A stretch of DNA of 62,473 nt from Bacteroidota bacterium. GTDB taxonomy: Bacteria > Bacteroidota > Bacteroidia > Bacteroidales > Cfx3-03. The position numbers were made by a program, and so were the translations under genes. The notes below the pieces were generated by a model. It ran no database searches, was not told where the DNA came from, and was given only the letters and a program-made list of their open reading frames with translations. Within the stretch, counting starts at the first letter, position 1. Every line of letters begins with the position of its first letter. The DNA lies in assembly GCA_013390605.1 (NCBI GenBank), contig JACAUB010000001.1, forward strand, positions 3,490,788 through 3,553,260, read 5' to 3'. Positions 35,088-43,078 of the stretch are shown in pieces.

Positions 35088-36632
35088 ATGAAGTTTAAAA
35101 CTCGCCTTGCATCGCTGGCAATTATCACATTAACATTTTCAATTTTGTGCGTAAACGCACAGCAGCCTGCCATAACCAATAAGCGATTAAACTTTGATCA
35201 GGCCCTTGAACTTACACGTAATAACAGCCATATTATTAAGCAGGTTAATTTTTCTCAAAAAGAAAAAGAGCAGGAAGTTAAGGCTGCTAAGAATCTTTAT
35301 TTGCCAAAGGTTGGTATTACGGCTAGTTATATGGCAATGTCTGATAATTTACATCTCGATCTGAATCCAATAAAGAATTCAATCACTCCCTTATATCAGG
35401 CATTAGGAAACTTTGGGAACTTTTCAGGTGTACCAAACCCTGACCCAAACACAAAACAGGTTTTACCCATTTTACCTGATAATTTATCCACTAAGGCTGT
35501 TCGAAGTCAACTATTAGGCGGCTTACAAACTATTGAAGCGACTAATTGGGATCAAATGATCCAAAAGAAAAATTTCGGGAGTGTGTTAGCTGATTTTCAA
35601 TGGCCTATTTATGCTGGTGGAAGAATCAGATTAGCTAACAAAGTTGCTGAGATTAATAAACATGAAGCAGATGAGGTAACTCGTCAGAAAGAAGGTGAAT
35701 TAATGAGCGAGCTGGCCGAACGATATTTTGGGCTATGTTTAGCACAACAAGCGGTACTAGTTAGAACTGATGTTTTCAATGGGGTTGAAAACCATCTTAA
35801 TGATGCTGTAAAGATGGAGAAAGCAGGTCTTATCGCCCGCGCAGAAATGCTCCATGCAAAAGTTTCTGAGGCTCAAGCACAAAGAGAATTAAGTAAGGCT
35901 AAAAGAACAGCTGATGTTTTAAACACAGCACTACAAAATACATTAGCATTACCGGATGAGACAATGCTAGAACCTGAAACTGATCTCTTTTACCTAGATA
36001 GTATTGAATCAGTCAATCATTTTAAAATACTTGCACGACAAAATAACCCGTTATTGATGCAGGTCAATTCAAAAAAACAACTTGCTGATCAAGGTTATAA
36101 AGCTGAAAGGGCTGAATATTTTCCAGTTATTGCATTCCAGGGGATGTATGATCTGGCAAATAAAGATCTATCAACATACCTTCCGGATTGGACTGTTGGT
36201 GTAGGCTTAAGATGGACGCTTTTTGATGGATCAACCCGCTACAGAAAAACAAAAGCCGCAGCCTTAAAAAAGGAAGAGGTCAACGAAATTGGTAATAAGG
36301 CACAATCGGATGTCGAGACAATGATTGAAAAGTTATATCACGAGTTGAACATGTATAAAGAACAACTTACTGAACTTGAGTCAGCCAATGTCTTTGCAGA
36401 AGAGTATTTAAGGGTAAGAGAAAAAGCATTTCATGAAGAAATGTCAAATTCTACAGAAGTAGTCGATGCCCGTTTGGCACTTGCTCAGGTGAAGATTGAA
36501 CGTTTACAAGCCATGTATGGATTTGATGTCACTTTAGCCCGAATTCTACAATATGCAGGTATCCCTAATGAATTCCCTGCCTATCAAAAAAGGGTTGGTG
36601 TAAAAACTGAGAAATATAAACTAACGAAGTAA
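35088..36632 (+). CDS. TolC-family outer-membrane efflux protein
   Basis: 514 aa from the ATG at 35088. Signal peptide MKFKTRLASLAIITLTF...CVNAQ. Two OEP repeats: the first begins LNFDQALELTRNNSHIIKQVNFSQ, the second contains FKILARQNNPLLMQVNSKKQLADQ. Long coiled-coil stretches (HYDV...ELAERYFGLCLAQQAVL-type helices) form the periplasmic tunnel. It is the outer channel for the HlyD adaptor and the ABC-2 permeases that follow 29 bases downstream. Confidence 0.92.
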   Translation: MKFKTRLASLAIITLTFSILCVNAQQPAITNKRLNFDQALELTRNNSHIIKQVNFSQKEKEQEVKAAKNLYLPKVGITASYMAMSDNLHLDLNPIKNSITPLYQALGNFGNFSGVPNPDPNTKQVLPILPDNLSTKAVRSQLLGGLQTIEATNWDQMIQKKNFGSVLADFQWPIYAGGRIRLANKVAEINKHEADEVTRQKEGELMSELAERYFGLCLAQQAVLVRTDVFNGVENHLNDAVKMEKAGLIARAEMLHAKVSEAQAQRELSKAKRTADVLNTALQNTLALPDETMLEPETDLFYLDSIESVNHFKILARQNNPLLMQVNSKKQLADQGYKAERAEYFPVIAFQGMYDLANKDLSTYLPDWTVGVGLRWTLFDGSTRYRKTKAAALKKEEVNEIGNKAQSDVETMIEKLYHELNMYKEQLTELESANVFAEEYLRVREKAFHEEMSNSTEVVDARLALAQVKIERLQAMYGFDVTLARILQYAGIPNEFPAYQKRVGVKTEKYKLTK

Positions 36633-36661
36633 GAAATTATAAAAAGAAATACATTATAACC

Positions 36662-37663
36662 ATGAATAAGAAAGGAAACCTTTTTGCGGCCATTGGAATT
36701 GCAGGATTGATTATTTTTTTGATTTACTCTACATGGATAATCGGTCATAAAGCCCCTTTAGAAGTTCAGGGCGAAGTTGAGGCAACTCAAATTAAAGTGG
36801 CTTCAAAGTTAGTAGGTAGAATTGACAGCCTGCCCATCCACAAAGGAGATGTGGTAAAAAAAGGACAACTTCTGTTTACCTTCAAAAGTCCGGAAATAGA
36901 AGCGAAACTAGCACAGGCTCATGCTGCATTATTAGGCGCTAAAGCTCAAAATAGAAAAGCAATAAACGGTGCTCAGTCAGAAGACATTGAAGCCGCATAC
37001 AATACCTATTTAAAAGCACAGGCTGCAAACGAACTTGCCAAAGTAACATTTGACCGTGTTAATAATCTTTACAAAGAGGGAGTACTTCCGGCACAAAAGA
37101 AAGATGAAGCCGAAACGAATTATAAAGCTGCTTTAGAAACAGCCAATGCTGCAAAGGCAATCTGGAATAAAGCAAAAAATGGCACCCGGATTGAAGATAA
37201 AGATGCAGCCAGATCACTTGTTACCCGCGCAGAAGGTGTAATAAATGAAGTTGAGAGCTACCTTAATGAAACCAGCATCTACTCGCCCATTAATGGAGAG
37301 GTAGCTGATATTATTGCTGAATCAGGTGAACTGGTTTCAGCAGGTTATCCTGTTGTTACACTTGTAAATCTTAAAGATAGTTGGGTTACTTTTAATTTAC
37401 GTGAAGATTTACTTGCATCGATCCAACTGGGAAGTGTATTTATGGCAAAGTTTCCAGCACTTAAAAACAAAGAGATTATGTTAAAAGTTACCTACATCCA
37501 TCCTCTAGGCAGCTTTGCAACATGGAATGCAACAAAAACAACGGGAGATTTCGACATGAAGACTTTTGAAGTTCATGCCGTTCCGGTTGAAAAAGTAGAT
37601 GGACTTAGACCGGGAATGAGTGCTCTTGTTAATTGGGAAAAGTTAAAGCTGATCAATAAATAA
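36662..37663 (+). CDS. HlyD-family periplasmic adaptor
   Basis: 333 aa with one inner-membrane helix at about 7-26 (FAAIGIAGLIIFLIYSTW). The biotinyl-lipoyl half-motif GRIDSLPIHKGDVVKKGQLLFTF lies near 52-74, an alpha-hairpin coiled coil near 78-195, the second lipoyl half SPINGEVADIIAESGELV near 205-225, and a beta-barrel domain follows. It links TolC to the inner-membrane ABC-2 permeases. Similar to E. coli YbhG/YhiI. Confidence 0.92.
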   Translation: MNKKGNLFAAIGIAGLIIFLIYSTWIIGHKAPLEVQGEVEATQIKVASKLVGRIDSLPIHKGDVVKKGQLLFTFKSPEIEAKLAQAHAALLGAKAQNRKAINGAQSEDIEAAYNTYLKAQAANELAKVTFDRVNNLYKEGVLPAQKKDEAETNYKAALETANAAKAIWNKAKNGTRIEDKDAARSLVTRAEGVINEVESYLNETSIYSPINGEVADIIAESGELVSAGYPVVTLVNLKDSWVTFNLREDLLASIQLGSVFMAKFPALKNKEIMLKVTYIHPLGSFATWNATKTTGDFDMKTFEVHAVPVEKVDGLRPGMSALVNWEKLKLINK

Positions 37664-37702
37664 ATCGCAAACTAAAATCTTTAGTAAAACAGAAATAAGA
37701 CC

Positions 37703-38884
37703 ATGGAATATAAAAGAAAATATCCATTTTTATGGGTAATGCAACGGGAATGGAAAAGTATATGGGGAAAATGGCCCTATCTATTCATGACCATTGTAGG
37801 ACCTTTAGCTGGATTTTTCCTGGTCATGTGGCTTTTCTCAGCCAATGTCCCACGTAATTTGCCTGTCGCAGTAATTGATCTTGACCATTCAAGTCTTTCC
37901 CGACAAGTTTGTAGAATGGTTGATGCTACGCCTATTGCAAAAATCAATACTGATTTCGTAAGTATAGAAGAAGCTAAAGAATCGCTTGATAAAGGAGAAG
38001 TTGACGCAATTGTATACATACCAAAGGATTTAGCAAAACATATTATTAAAGGAGAAAGCTCTGAAGTTACCGTATATGTCAATAATGTTAATGTTGTTAA
38101 AAGTGGGCTACTTGGGAGTGGAATTCAAAAAGCGCTGGCAACACTTTCAGCAGGGATAAAGATTCAATCGCTAATGTTGAAAGGAGCCACTCAACGACAA
38201 GCAATTGCACAGGCTATACCAGTTTCTTTGCGACCCATTATTCTTTTCAATCCCTATACGAGTTATTCATACTATCTTACTTTTGGTTTCTTGCCGGTCA
38301 TGTTAATTGTTTTTACACTAATGGGAAGCATCTATGCGATAGGAACGGAGCTTCAGTATAAAACTTGTGATGTATGGCTTCATCTCGCCAACGACAATAT
38401 ATTAACGGCGCTTGCAGGCAAATTACTCCCTTATACCATTCTGTATTCTGTAATGGCTATGTTTATGAATATGATCTTATTTAACAGATTGGGATTGCCT
38501 TTAAAAGGAGATTTGACAATTATTCTCACAAGCGAATTTCTGATGATTGTGAGCTACCAGGCTTTGGCGATATTTATGGTGGGACTCTCTTCAAATCTTC
38601 GATTAAGTCTTTCATTAGGGGCAGCTTATACCATGATGGCCTTAACTTTTTCGGGATTAACATTCCCCTTATTTGGAATGCCTGCAGTAGCTCAAGCATT
38701 TGCACATATTTTTCCTTTTACCTATTGGCTTAAGATTTTCATAAGTCAATCGTTAAGAGGAGAACCGGCAATAAATGCTGTATTACCATTATATGCTTTT
38801 TTTGCATTTATTATTTTGGGCCTTTTATTTGTTCCAAGATTAAAATATGTGCTCCAACATGAAAAATTTTGGGGCAAAATTTAA
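37703..38884 (+). CDS. ABC-2-type permease 1 (YhhJ/YbhS-like)
   Basis: 393 aa. One N-terminal helix (YLFMTIVGPLAGFFLVMWLF) is followed by a periplasmic domain opening LPVAVIDLDHSSLSRQVCRMVDATP, then five helices in the C-terminal half with NPYTSYSYYLTFGFLPVMLI. The PVAVxDxDxSxLSR block is typical of ABC2_membrane_3 permeases paired with TolC and HlyD. No ATP-binding domain is present. The next permease gene follows after 5 bases. Confidence 0.9.
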   Translation: MEYKRKYPFLWVMQREWKSIWGKWPYLFMTIVGPLAGFFLVMWLFSANVPRNLPVAVIDLDHSSLSRQVCRMVDATPIAKINTDFVSIEEAKESLDKGEVDAIVYIPKDLAKHIIKGESSEVTVYVNNVNVVKSGLLGSGIQKALATLSAGIKIQSLMLKGATQRQAIAQAIPVSLRPIILFNPYTSYSYYLTFGFLPVMLIVFTLMGSIYAIGTELQYKTCDVWLHLANDNILTALAGKLLPYTILYSVMAMFMNMILFNRLGLPLKGDLTIILTSEFLMIVSYQALAIFMVGLSSNLRLSLSLGAAYTMMALTFSGLTFPLFGMPAVAQAFAHIFPFTYWLKIFISQSLRGEPAINAVLPLYAFFAFIILGLLFVPRLKYVLQHEKFWGKI

Positions 38885-38889
38885 AATCT

Positions 38890-40086
38890 ATGTATCTAAT
38901 TAACAATATAAATAAGGGTTTAAGGAAAACCGCTGAATATTATAGCGAAGAGATGAGGCTCATCATGGCTGATGCCGGTGCTGTTTTGCTCTTCATCGTT
39001 GCTATGGTTATCTACCCTGTTGTTTACTCTATAGGCTATTCAGGAGAAGTTATAAAAGATCTCCCAGTAGCTGTAGTTGACCTAAATCATTCAAGCCTAA
39101 GTCGTCAATATAGCAGGATGTTGGATGCTACAGAGCAGATCCATGTAGTATGTAAGCCGGGAAGCCTGAAAGAGGCTGAGAGTCTTTTCTATGAAGGAAA
39201 TATAAAGGGCATCGTTTTAATTCCTGATGATTTTGAAAAGAACATTCTTCAGGGAATACAGTCAAATGTCACTGTTTATTGTGACGCCAGTTATTTTTTA
39301 ATTTACAAGCAGGTTTATGCCGGAGCAGCATATTCAACCGGGACACTGAGTGCGGGAGTTGAGATAAAAAAACTCTTAGCACAAGGAAGAGATCTAAATC
39401 AGGCTTTAGATCAAAGAGATCCGTTAAAAACAAATATTATCAGTTTATATAATCCATCGGCTGGATATGGAAGTTTTATTATGCCAGGGGTACTATTAAT
39501 TATTCTTCAACAAACCTTGCTGATTGGAATTGGGCTACTTGGTGCTACAACTCGTGAAAAAATAAAGAATAGAAACCTTATTGTTCAACCCTTAACCAGG
39601 GGAGGTTCTATAACTGCAGTTCTCGGCAAAAGTTTAGCTTATTTGGTTATCTACATGTTTAATGTGATTTTCATTATGGTGGTTATTCCAAAATGGTTTT
39701 CATTTCCTGACAAGAGTGGATTTTTAACTACCTTATTTCTTACTATTCCATATATTCTATCTATTTCATTTCTTGGAATCACGATCAGCGTATTATTTAA
39801 AAAAAGGGCACATGCTTTGCTATTTATGGTTTTTCTTTCAAATATCATTCTTTTCTTTAGTGGGCTTTCATGGCCATCAGCAGCTCTGCCCCCACTACTA
39901 TACAAGATTGCGCATATTTTTCCCAGTACCTTAATGATTCCTGCTTATCTGCGAGTTAGAATAATGGGGGCCCCTTTGAGCTCTGTTGCTTACGAATACA
40001 CCTTTATCTTGATTCAGATGGTAGTCTATTTTGTTTTAGCATGCCTGGCTTACAAGTTCTCATCTAAGAAACTGGCCAGAGAATAA
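38890..40086 (+). CDS. ABC-2-type permease 2
   Basis: 398 aa from the ATG at 38890; a TTG at 38869 would overlap the preceding gene. It is a paralog of permease 1: a single N-terminal helix, then LPVAVVDLNHSSLSRQYSRMLDATEQ, then five helices with NPSAGYGSFIMPGVLLIILQQ. The two probably form a heterodimer. The operon has no ATPase, so energy must come from an ATPase encoded elsewhere or from another source. Confidence 0.9.
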   Translation: MYLINNINKGLRKTAEYYSEEMRLIMADAGAVLLFIVAMVIYPVVYSIGYSGEVIKDLPVAVVDLNHSSLSRQYSRMLDATEQIHVVCKPGSLKEAESLFYEGNIKGIVLIPDDFEKNILQGIQSNVTVYCDASYFLIYKQVYAGAAYSTGTLSAGVEIKKLLAQGRDLNQALDQRDPLKTNIISLYNPSAGYGSFIMPGVLLIILQQTLLIGIGLLGATTREKIKNRNLIVQPLTRGGSITAVLGKSLAYLVIYMFNVIFIMVVIPKWFSFPDKSGFLTTLFLTIPYILSISFLGITISVLFKKRAHALLFMVFLSNIILFFSGLSWPSAALPPLLYKIAHIFPSTLMIPAYLRVRIMGAPLSSVAYEYTFILIQMVVYFVLACLAYKFSSKKLARE

Positions 40087-40269
40087 ACAAAGATCAACCA
40101 TAAACGTTTCTTATGAATTATATGATAAATCGACAAAACAATTGCTGATGCAACAGATTTTCATATACTTTTGTATGATTATTGAGAGGTGACATCTGAA
40201 GTCCTATTCAACTTATTTAAAACAAACTTAATTAACTGTAGTTCAATGCAGTGTTAGAATAATTGTCAT

Positions 40270-41064
40270 ATGGGGAATCTTACATTTCAACTCAAGAGCT
40301 ATCTTGCTTATAAACTTAAGGGAAAGGATTTGCACCATTTGCATTCGCCTTTTGCATTTAACTTAACAAAAAATGTGATTTATAACAAATCACAATATCT
40401 AGCATATATACAAATTAATAAAATACGAAAAAAGCTTCAGAATAACTTATCGATAATTGAAGTTCATGATTTTGGAGCAGGTGCGGGTGATCATAAATAT
40501 ACAGAAAAGCTAAAAACTATTTCATCCGTTTTTAAAAACAATAGCATACGTCCAAAATATGGAGAACTTTTATATCGGCTTGTCGACCATTTTCAACCAC
40601 ACTATATATTAGAACTAGGCACTTCATTTGGAATAAGTACAGCCTATCAAGCACTCGCTGCTCCAAAAGCTGCTTTCACCACGGCTGAAGGATGTTCTGG
40701 AATTGCCCAAAAGGCAAATGAAAATTTTCAGTTATTAAAATTGAATAATATTAAAATTGAAATTGGAAATTTTGACACTTTATTAGAACCTATTCTGGAA
40801 AAACTTCCTCAAATCGATTTTGCATTTATCGATGGGAATCATCGTAAGGATCCAACTATTCGATATTTTATGCATTGCCTAAAAAAATCACATAATGACA
40901 CTGTGCTTATATTCGACGATATTCACTGGTCGCCAGATATGAATGAAGCATGGAACTTCATTTCTCAACATGAATCAGTAACTCTTTCGCTTGACCTGTT
41001 TCAATTTGGAATTGTTTTCTTCAAAAAAGAGCTCAGCAAGGAAAATTTCATCATCAAATATTAG
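40270..41064 (+). CDS. Class I SAM-dependent methyltransferase
   Basis: 264 aa. The SAM-binding loop is YILELGTSFGISTAYQALA near residues 116-134, with an acidic end of strand 2 in FTTAEGCSG. IDFAFIDGNHRKDPTIRYF and TVLIFDDIHWSPDMNEAW are the Methyltransf_24-like metal-binding and O-methyltransferase-type blocks. The N-terminal 90 residues (HLHSPFAFNLTKNVIY) are typical of a Bacteroidota branch. Substrate unknown. The gap to the next gene is 136 bases. Confidence 0.85.
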   Translation: MGNLTFQLKSYLAYKLKGKDLHHLHSPFAFNLTKNVIYNKSQYLAYIQINKIRKKLQNNLSIIEVHDFGAGAGDHKYTEKLKTISSVFKNNSIRPKYGELLYRLVDHFQPHYILELGTSFGISTAYQALAAPKAAFTTAEGCSGIAQKANENFQLLKLNNIKIEIGNFDTLLEPILEKLPQIDFAFIDGNHRKDPTIRYFMHCLKKSHNDTVLIFDDIHWSPDMNEAWNFISQHESVTLSLDLFQFGIVFFKKELSKENFIIKY

Positions 41065-41200
41065 AAAGTTCAAATTATTTTATTTTTTTCTGAGGATGGA
41101 ATAAAAATGACTATTTTTGATACAGAAAGCCTGAACCATAAAGTTTGGGAAATCTTCACTACATTTACTCATTCTATCGTAAGCACTAATTATTAAGTCT

Positions 41201-41926
41201 ATGAAAAAAGAGGTCATTACATTAAAAGATATTGTTAGAAATTACCGAGTTGGTACAGAAACAGTACGAGCCTTACGAAAAGTTTCATTGAATATCTACC
41301 AGGGAGAATTTGTAGCACTAATGGGACCATCGGGTTCAGGAAAATCAACATTAATGAACATCTTGGGGTGCCTAGACACACCTACCAGCGGAGAATATTG
41401 GCTTAATAGCCATGATGTAAGTAAATTAGATGATAATTCTTTAGCGGAAATAAGAAACCGTGAAATAGGTTTTGTTTTTCAAACATTTAATCTTCTTCCC
41501 CGTTCTTCAGCACTTGAAAACGTAATGCTTCCCCAAATTTATGCAGGAATACCTAAACAGGCTCGTATTGAACGAGCTAAAGAGGTGCTTTTAGATGTAA
41601 AATTAGAAGATAGAATGGATCATAAACCAAATGAGCTTTCAGGAGGACAGCGTCAACGTGTAGCTGTTGCACGTGCACTTGTAAATAAGCCTTCCATTAT
41701 ACTTGCTGATGAGCCTACAGGAAACCTTGATTCAAAAACTTCGCATGAAATAATGGGATTAATTGAGCATATCCACAAATCTGGAAATACAATTATCTTA
41801 GTAACTCATGAAGAAGATATTGCTAAACATGCTCACAGAATTGTTCGTTTAAAAGACGGTGAAATATCGTCGGATGAAATGAATGATGATATAAGGACTG
41901 TTTCATTTTACGGAAACGAAAATTAA
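41201..41926 (+). CDS. ABC transporter ATP-binding protein (LolD/MacB type)
   Basis: 241 aa. Walker [10 protein letters not shown] near residues 47-55, Q-loop [19 protein letters not shown], signature [15 protein letters not shown] near 148-162, Walker [14 protein letters not shown], and the His of VTHEEDIA. The sequence is of the LolD/MacB class, which serves FtsX-type permeases. No FtsX-type permease gene is adjacent, and it is unlikely to power the ABC-2 permeases upstream, which usually pair with another ATPase class. Confidence 0.92.
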   Translation: MKKEVITLKDIVRNYRVGTETVRALRKVSLNIYQGEFVALMGPSGSGKSTLMNILGCLDTPTSGEYWLNSHDVSKLDDNSLAEIRNREIGFVFQTFNLLPRSSALENVMLPQIYAGIPKQARIERAKEVLLDVKLEDRMDHKPNELSGGQRQRVAVARALVNKPSIILADEPTGNLDSKTSHEIMGLIEHIHKSGNTIILVTHEEDIAKHAHRIVRLKDGEISSDEMNDDIRTVSFYGNEN

Positions 41927-41983
41927 CTAACGATTGAACACTGTTCTATCATTTTGGTTAGCCTTTCCTGTAAACTGCTGAAC

Positions 41984-42544
41984 ATGGAAAAAGAATGGAA
42001 AATATATACTCGTACTGGCGATTTGGGACACACCTCATTAATCGGTGGTAGACGAGTACCTAAATATCATGATAAAATTGAAGCTTATGGCACTGTTGAT
42101 GAGCTATGTGCCTTCATTGGTGTAATTAGAGATCATGATATTGATGCTCAAACACGATCTTTCTTAATTAAAATACAGGAGAACCTATTTGTACTTGAAG
42201 CATTACTTGCTGCTGATCCAAATGTTGAAAAACAAAAGCTTCCCAGCCTATTTGAAAGCGATATAACAGCATTAGAAGTAGCTATTGATGAGATGAATAC
42301 AAATCTAAACACACTCACTACCTTTATTTTGCCTGGTGGTAACGTTGTTGTATCTTATTGCCATGTGGCCCGAACTATTTGCAGGAGAGCTGAACGAGCA
42401 GTTCTAAAGCTTTTTCCAGATAACCCGGTAGATCCTATTTGCCAAAAGTATCTTAACAGGTTATCTGATTATCTCTTTGTATTAGCACGGAAACTAAGTA
42501 AAGATTTAAATGCAGAAGAAAAGCCCTGGATACCAATAATTTAA
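41984..42544 (+). CDS. ATP:cob(I)alamin adenosyltransferase (PduO type)
   Basis: 186 aa from the ATG at 41984 (MEKEWKIYTRTGDLGHTSLIGG). Active-site blocks TRTGDLGHTSLIGGRRVPK, VDELCAFIGVIRDH, FILPGGN and CRRAERAVLKL, ending NRLSDYLFVLARK, are the PduO-type adenosyltransferase pattern. It transfers adenosyl from ATP to cob(I)alamin to make coenzyme B12. An upstream frame to 41954 is less likely. No cobalamin riboswitch is seen before it. Confidence 0.93.
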   Translation: MEKEWKIYTRTGDLGHTSLIGGRRVPKYHDKIEAYGTVDELCAFIGVIRDHDIDAQTRSFLIKIQENLFVLEALLAADPNVEKQKLPSLFESDITALEVAIDEMNTNLNTLTTFILPGGNVVVSYCHVARTICRRAERAVLKLFPDNPVDPICQKYLNRLSDYLFVLARKLSKDLNAEEKPWIPII

Positions 42545-42582
42545 TTTTTATTTAATTTTTTTATAAAGAAATAAAAAAGAGC

Positions 42583-42612
42583 TTGTTTTCTTAATAGAAA
42601 AAATTACTTTTG
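42583..42612 (+). promoter_or_regulatory. Promoter of the DUF2795 gene
   Basis: TTG at 42583-42585, a 19-base spacer and TACTTTTG at 42605-42612 match the Bacteroidota -33/-7 promoter. Transcription should start near 42619, which decides the downstream start codon of the DUF2795 gene. Confidence 0.75.
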
Positions 42613-42645
42613 CAAAATGAAACAACCCCCAAAATCTTCATATAT

Positions 42646-42867
42646 ATGTATTGGACGTTAGAATTAGCATCAAAACTCGAAGACGCTCCATGGCCTGCTA
42701 CCAAAGAGGAGTTGCTCGACTATGCCATTCGCTCTGGAGCCCCTATGGAAGTTATCGAGAACTTGCAGGAAATAGAGGACGAGGGTGAGATCTACGAAAG
42801 TATTGATGATCTTTGGCCTGAATATCCAACGAAGGAAGACTTTTTTTTCCACGAAGACGAATATTAA
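42646..42867 (+). CDS. DUF2795 domain-containing small acidic protein
   Basis: 73 aa. It starts MYWTLELASKLEDAPWPATKEELLDYAIRSGAPMEVIENLQ and ends in an acidic tail (YPTKEDFFFHEDEY). The MYWTLELA...DAPWPATK N-terminus is conserved in Sphingobacteriia and relatives. The ATG at 42646 is chosen because the promoter -7 element covers the alternative TTG at 42610, so that start would not be transcribed. DUF2795 is thought to be a small helical DNA- or protein-binding module; role unknown. Closed by a strong terminator. Confidence 0.9.
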   Translation: MYWTLELASKLEDAPWPATKEELLDYAIRSGAPMEVIENLQEIEDEGEIYESIDDLWPEYPTKEDFFFHEDEY

Positions 42868-42871
42868 GTCT

Positions 42872-42909
42872 ACAAAAGGCATCCTAAAAATGGATGCCTT
42901 TTGTTTTTC
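42872..42909 (+). terminator. Strong intrinsic terminator after DUF2795 gene
   Basis: ACAAAAGGCATCC (42872-42884) pairs perfectly with GGATGCCTTTTGT (42892-42904) around TAAAAAT, followed by a T run. It separates the small gene from secA. Confidence 0.94.
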
Positions 42910-42945
42910 AATAAAACAACTGTTACTTTTTAAAGAAAAATCAAG

Positions 42946-42953
42946 TAACTTTG
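42946..42953 (+). promoter_or_regulatory. Candidate -7 element for secA
   Basis: TAACTTTG followed by C matches the -7 consensus and lies 125 bases before the secA ATG. No good TTG is found 19-21 bases upstream, so strength is uncertain. The resulting leader of about 115 bases contains no reading frame I would call a secretion monitor. Confidence 0.4.
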
Positions 42954-43078
42954 CTTCAGGAACTTTTTCCCTATCAAAAATCGAAAACAGTAATTCAGTC
43001 TGATAAAACTGACAATTTGTCGTTGGCACTAGTTTTGTTTTACAAAAGGCCTGTGCTAATAAAAAAATAAAAAACACC

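Noticed and set aside
41201..41926. LolD/MacB-type ATPase as the missing ATPase of the efflux operon
   Set aside because: Its class pairs with FtsX-type permeases, and it is separated from the operon by a methyltransferase gene with gaps of 183 and 136 bases.
41927..41983. Cobalamin riboswitch before the adenosyltransferase
   Set aside because: The gap from the ABC ATPase gene is only about 57 bases, far too short, and no B12-box-like sequence is seen.
42610..42645. Longer N-terminus for the DUF2795 protein
   Set aside because: The TTG start lies within the promoter -7 element, so it would not be in the transcript; homologs start MYWTLEL.
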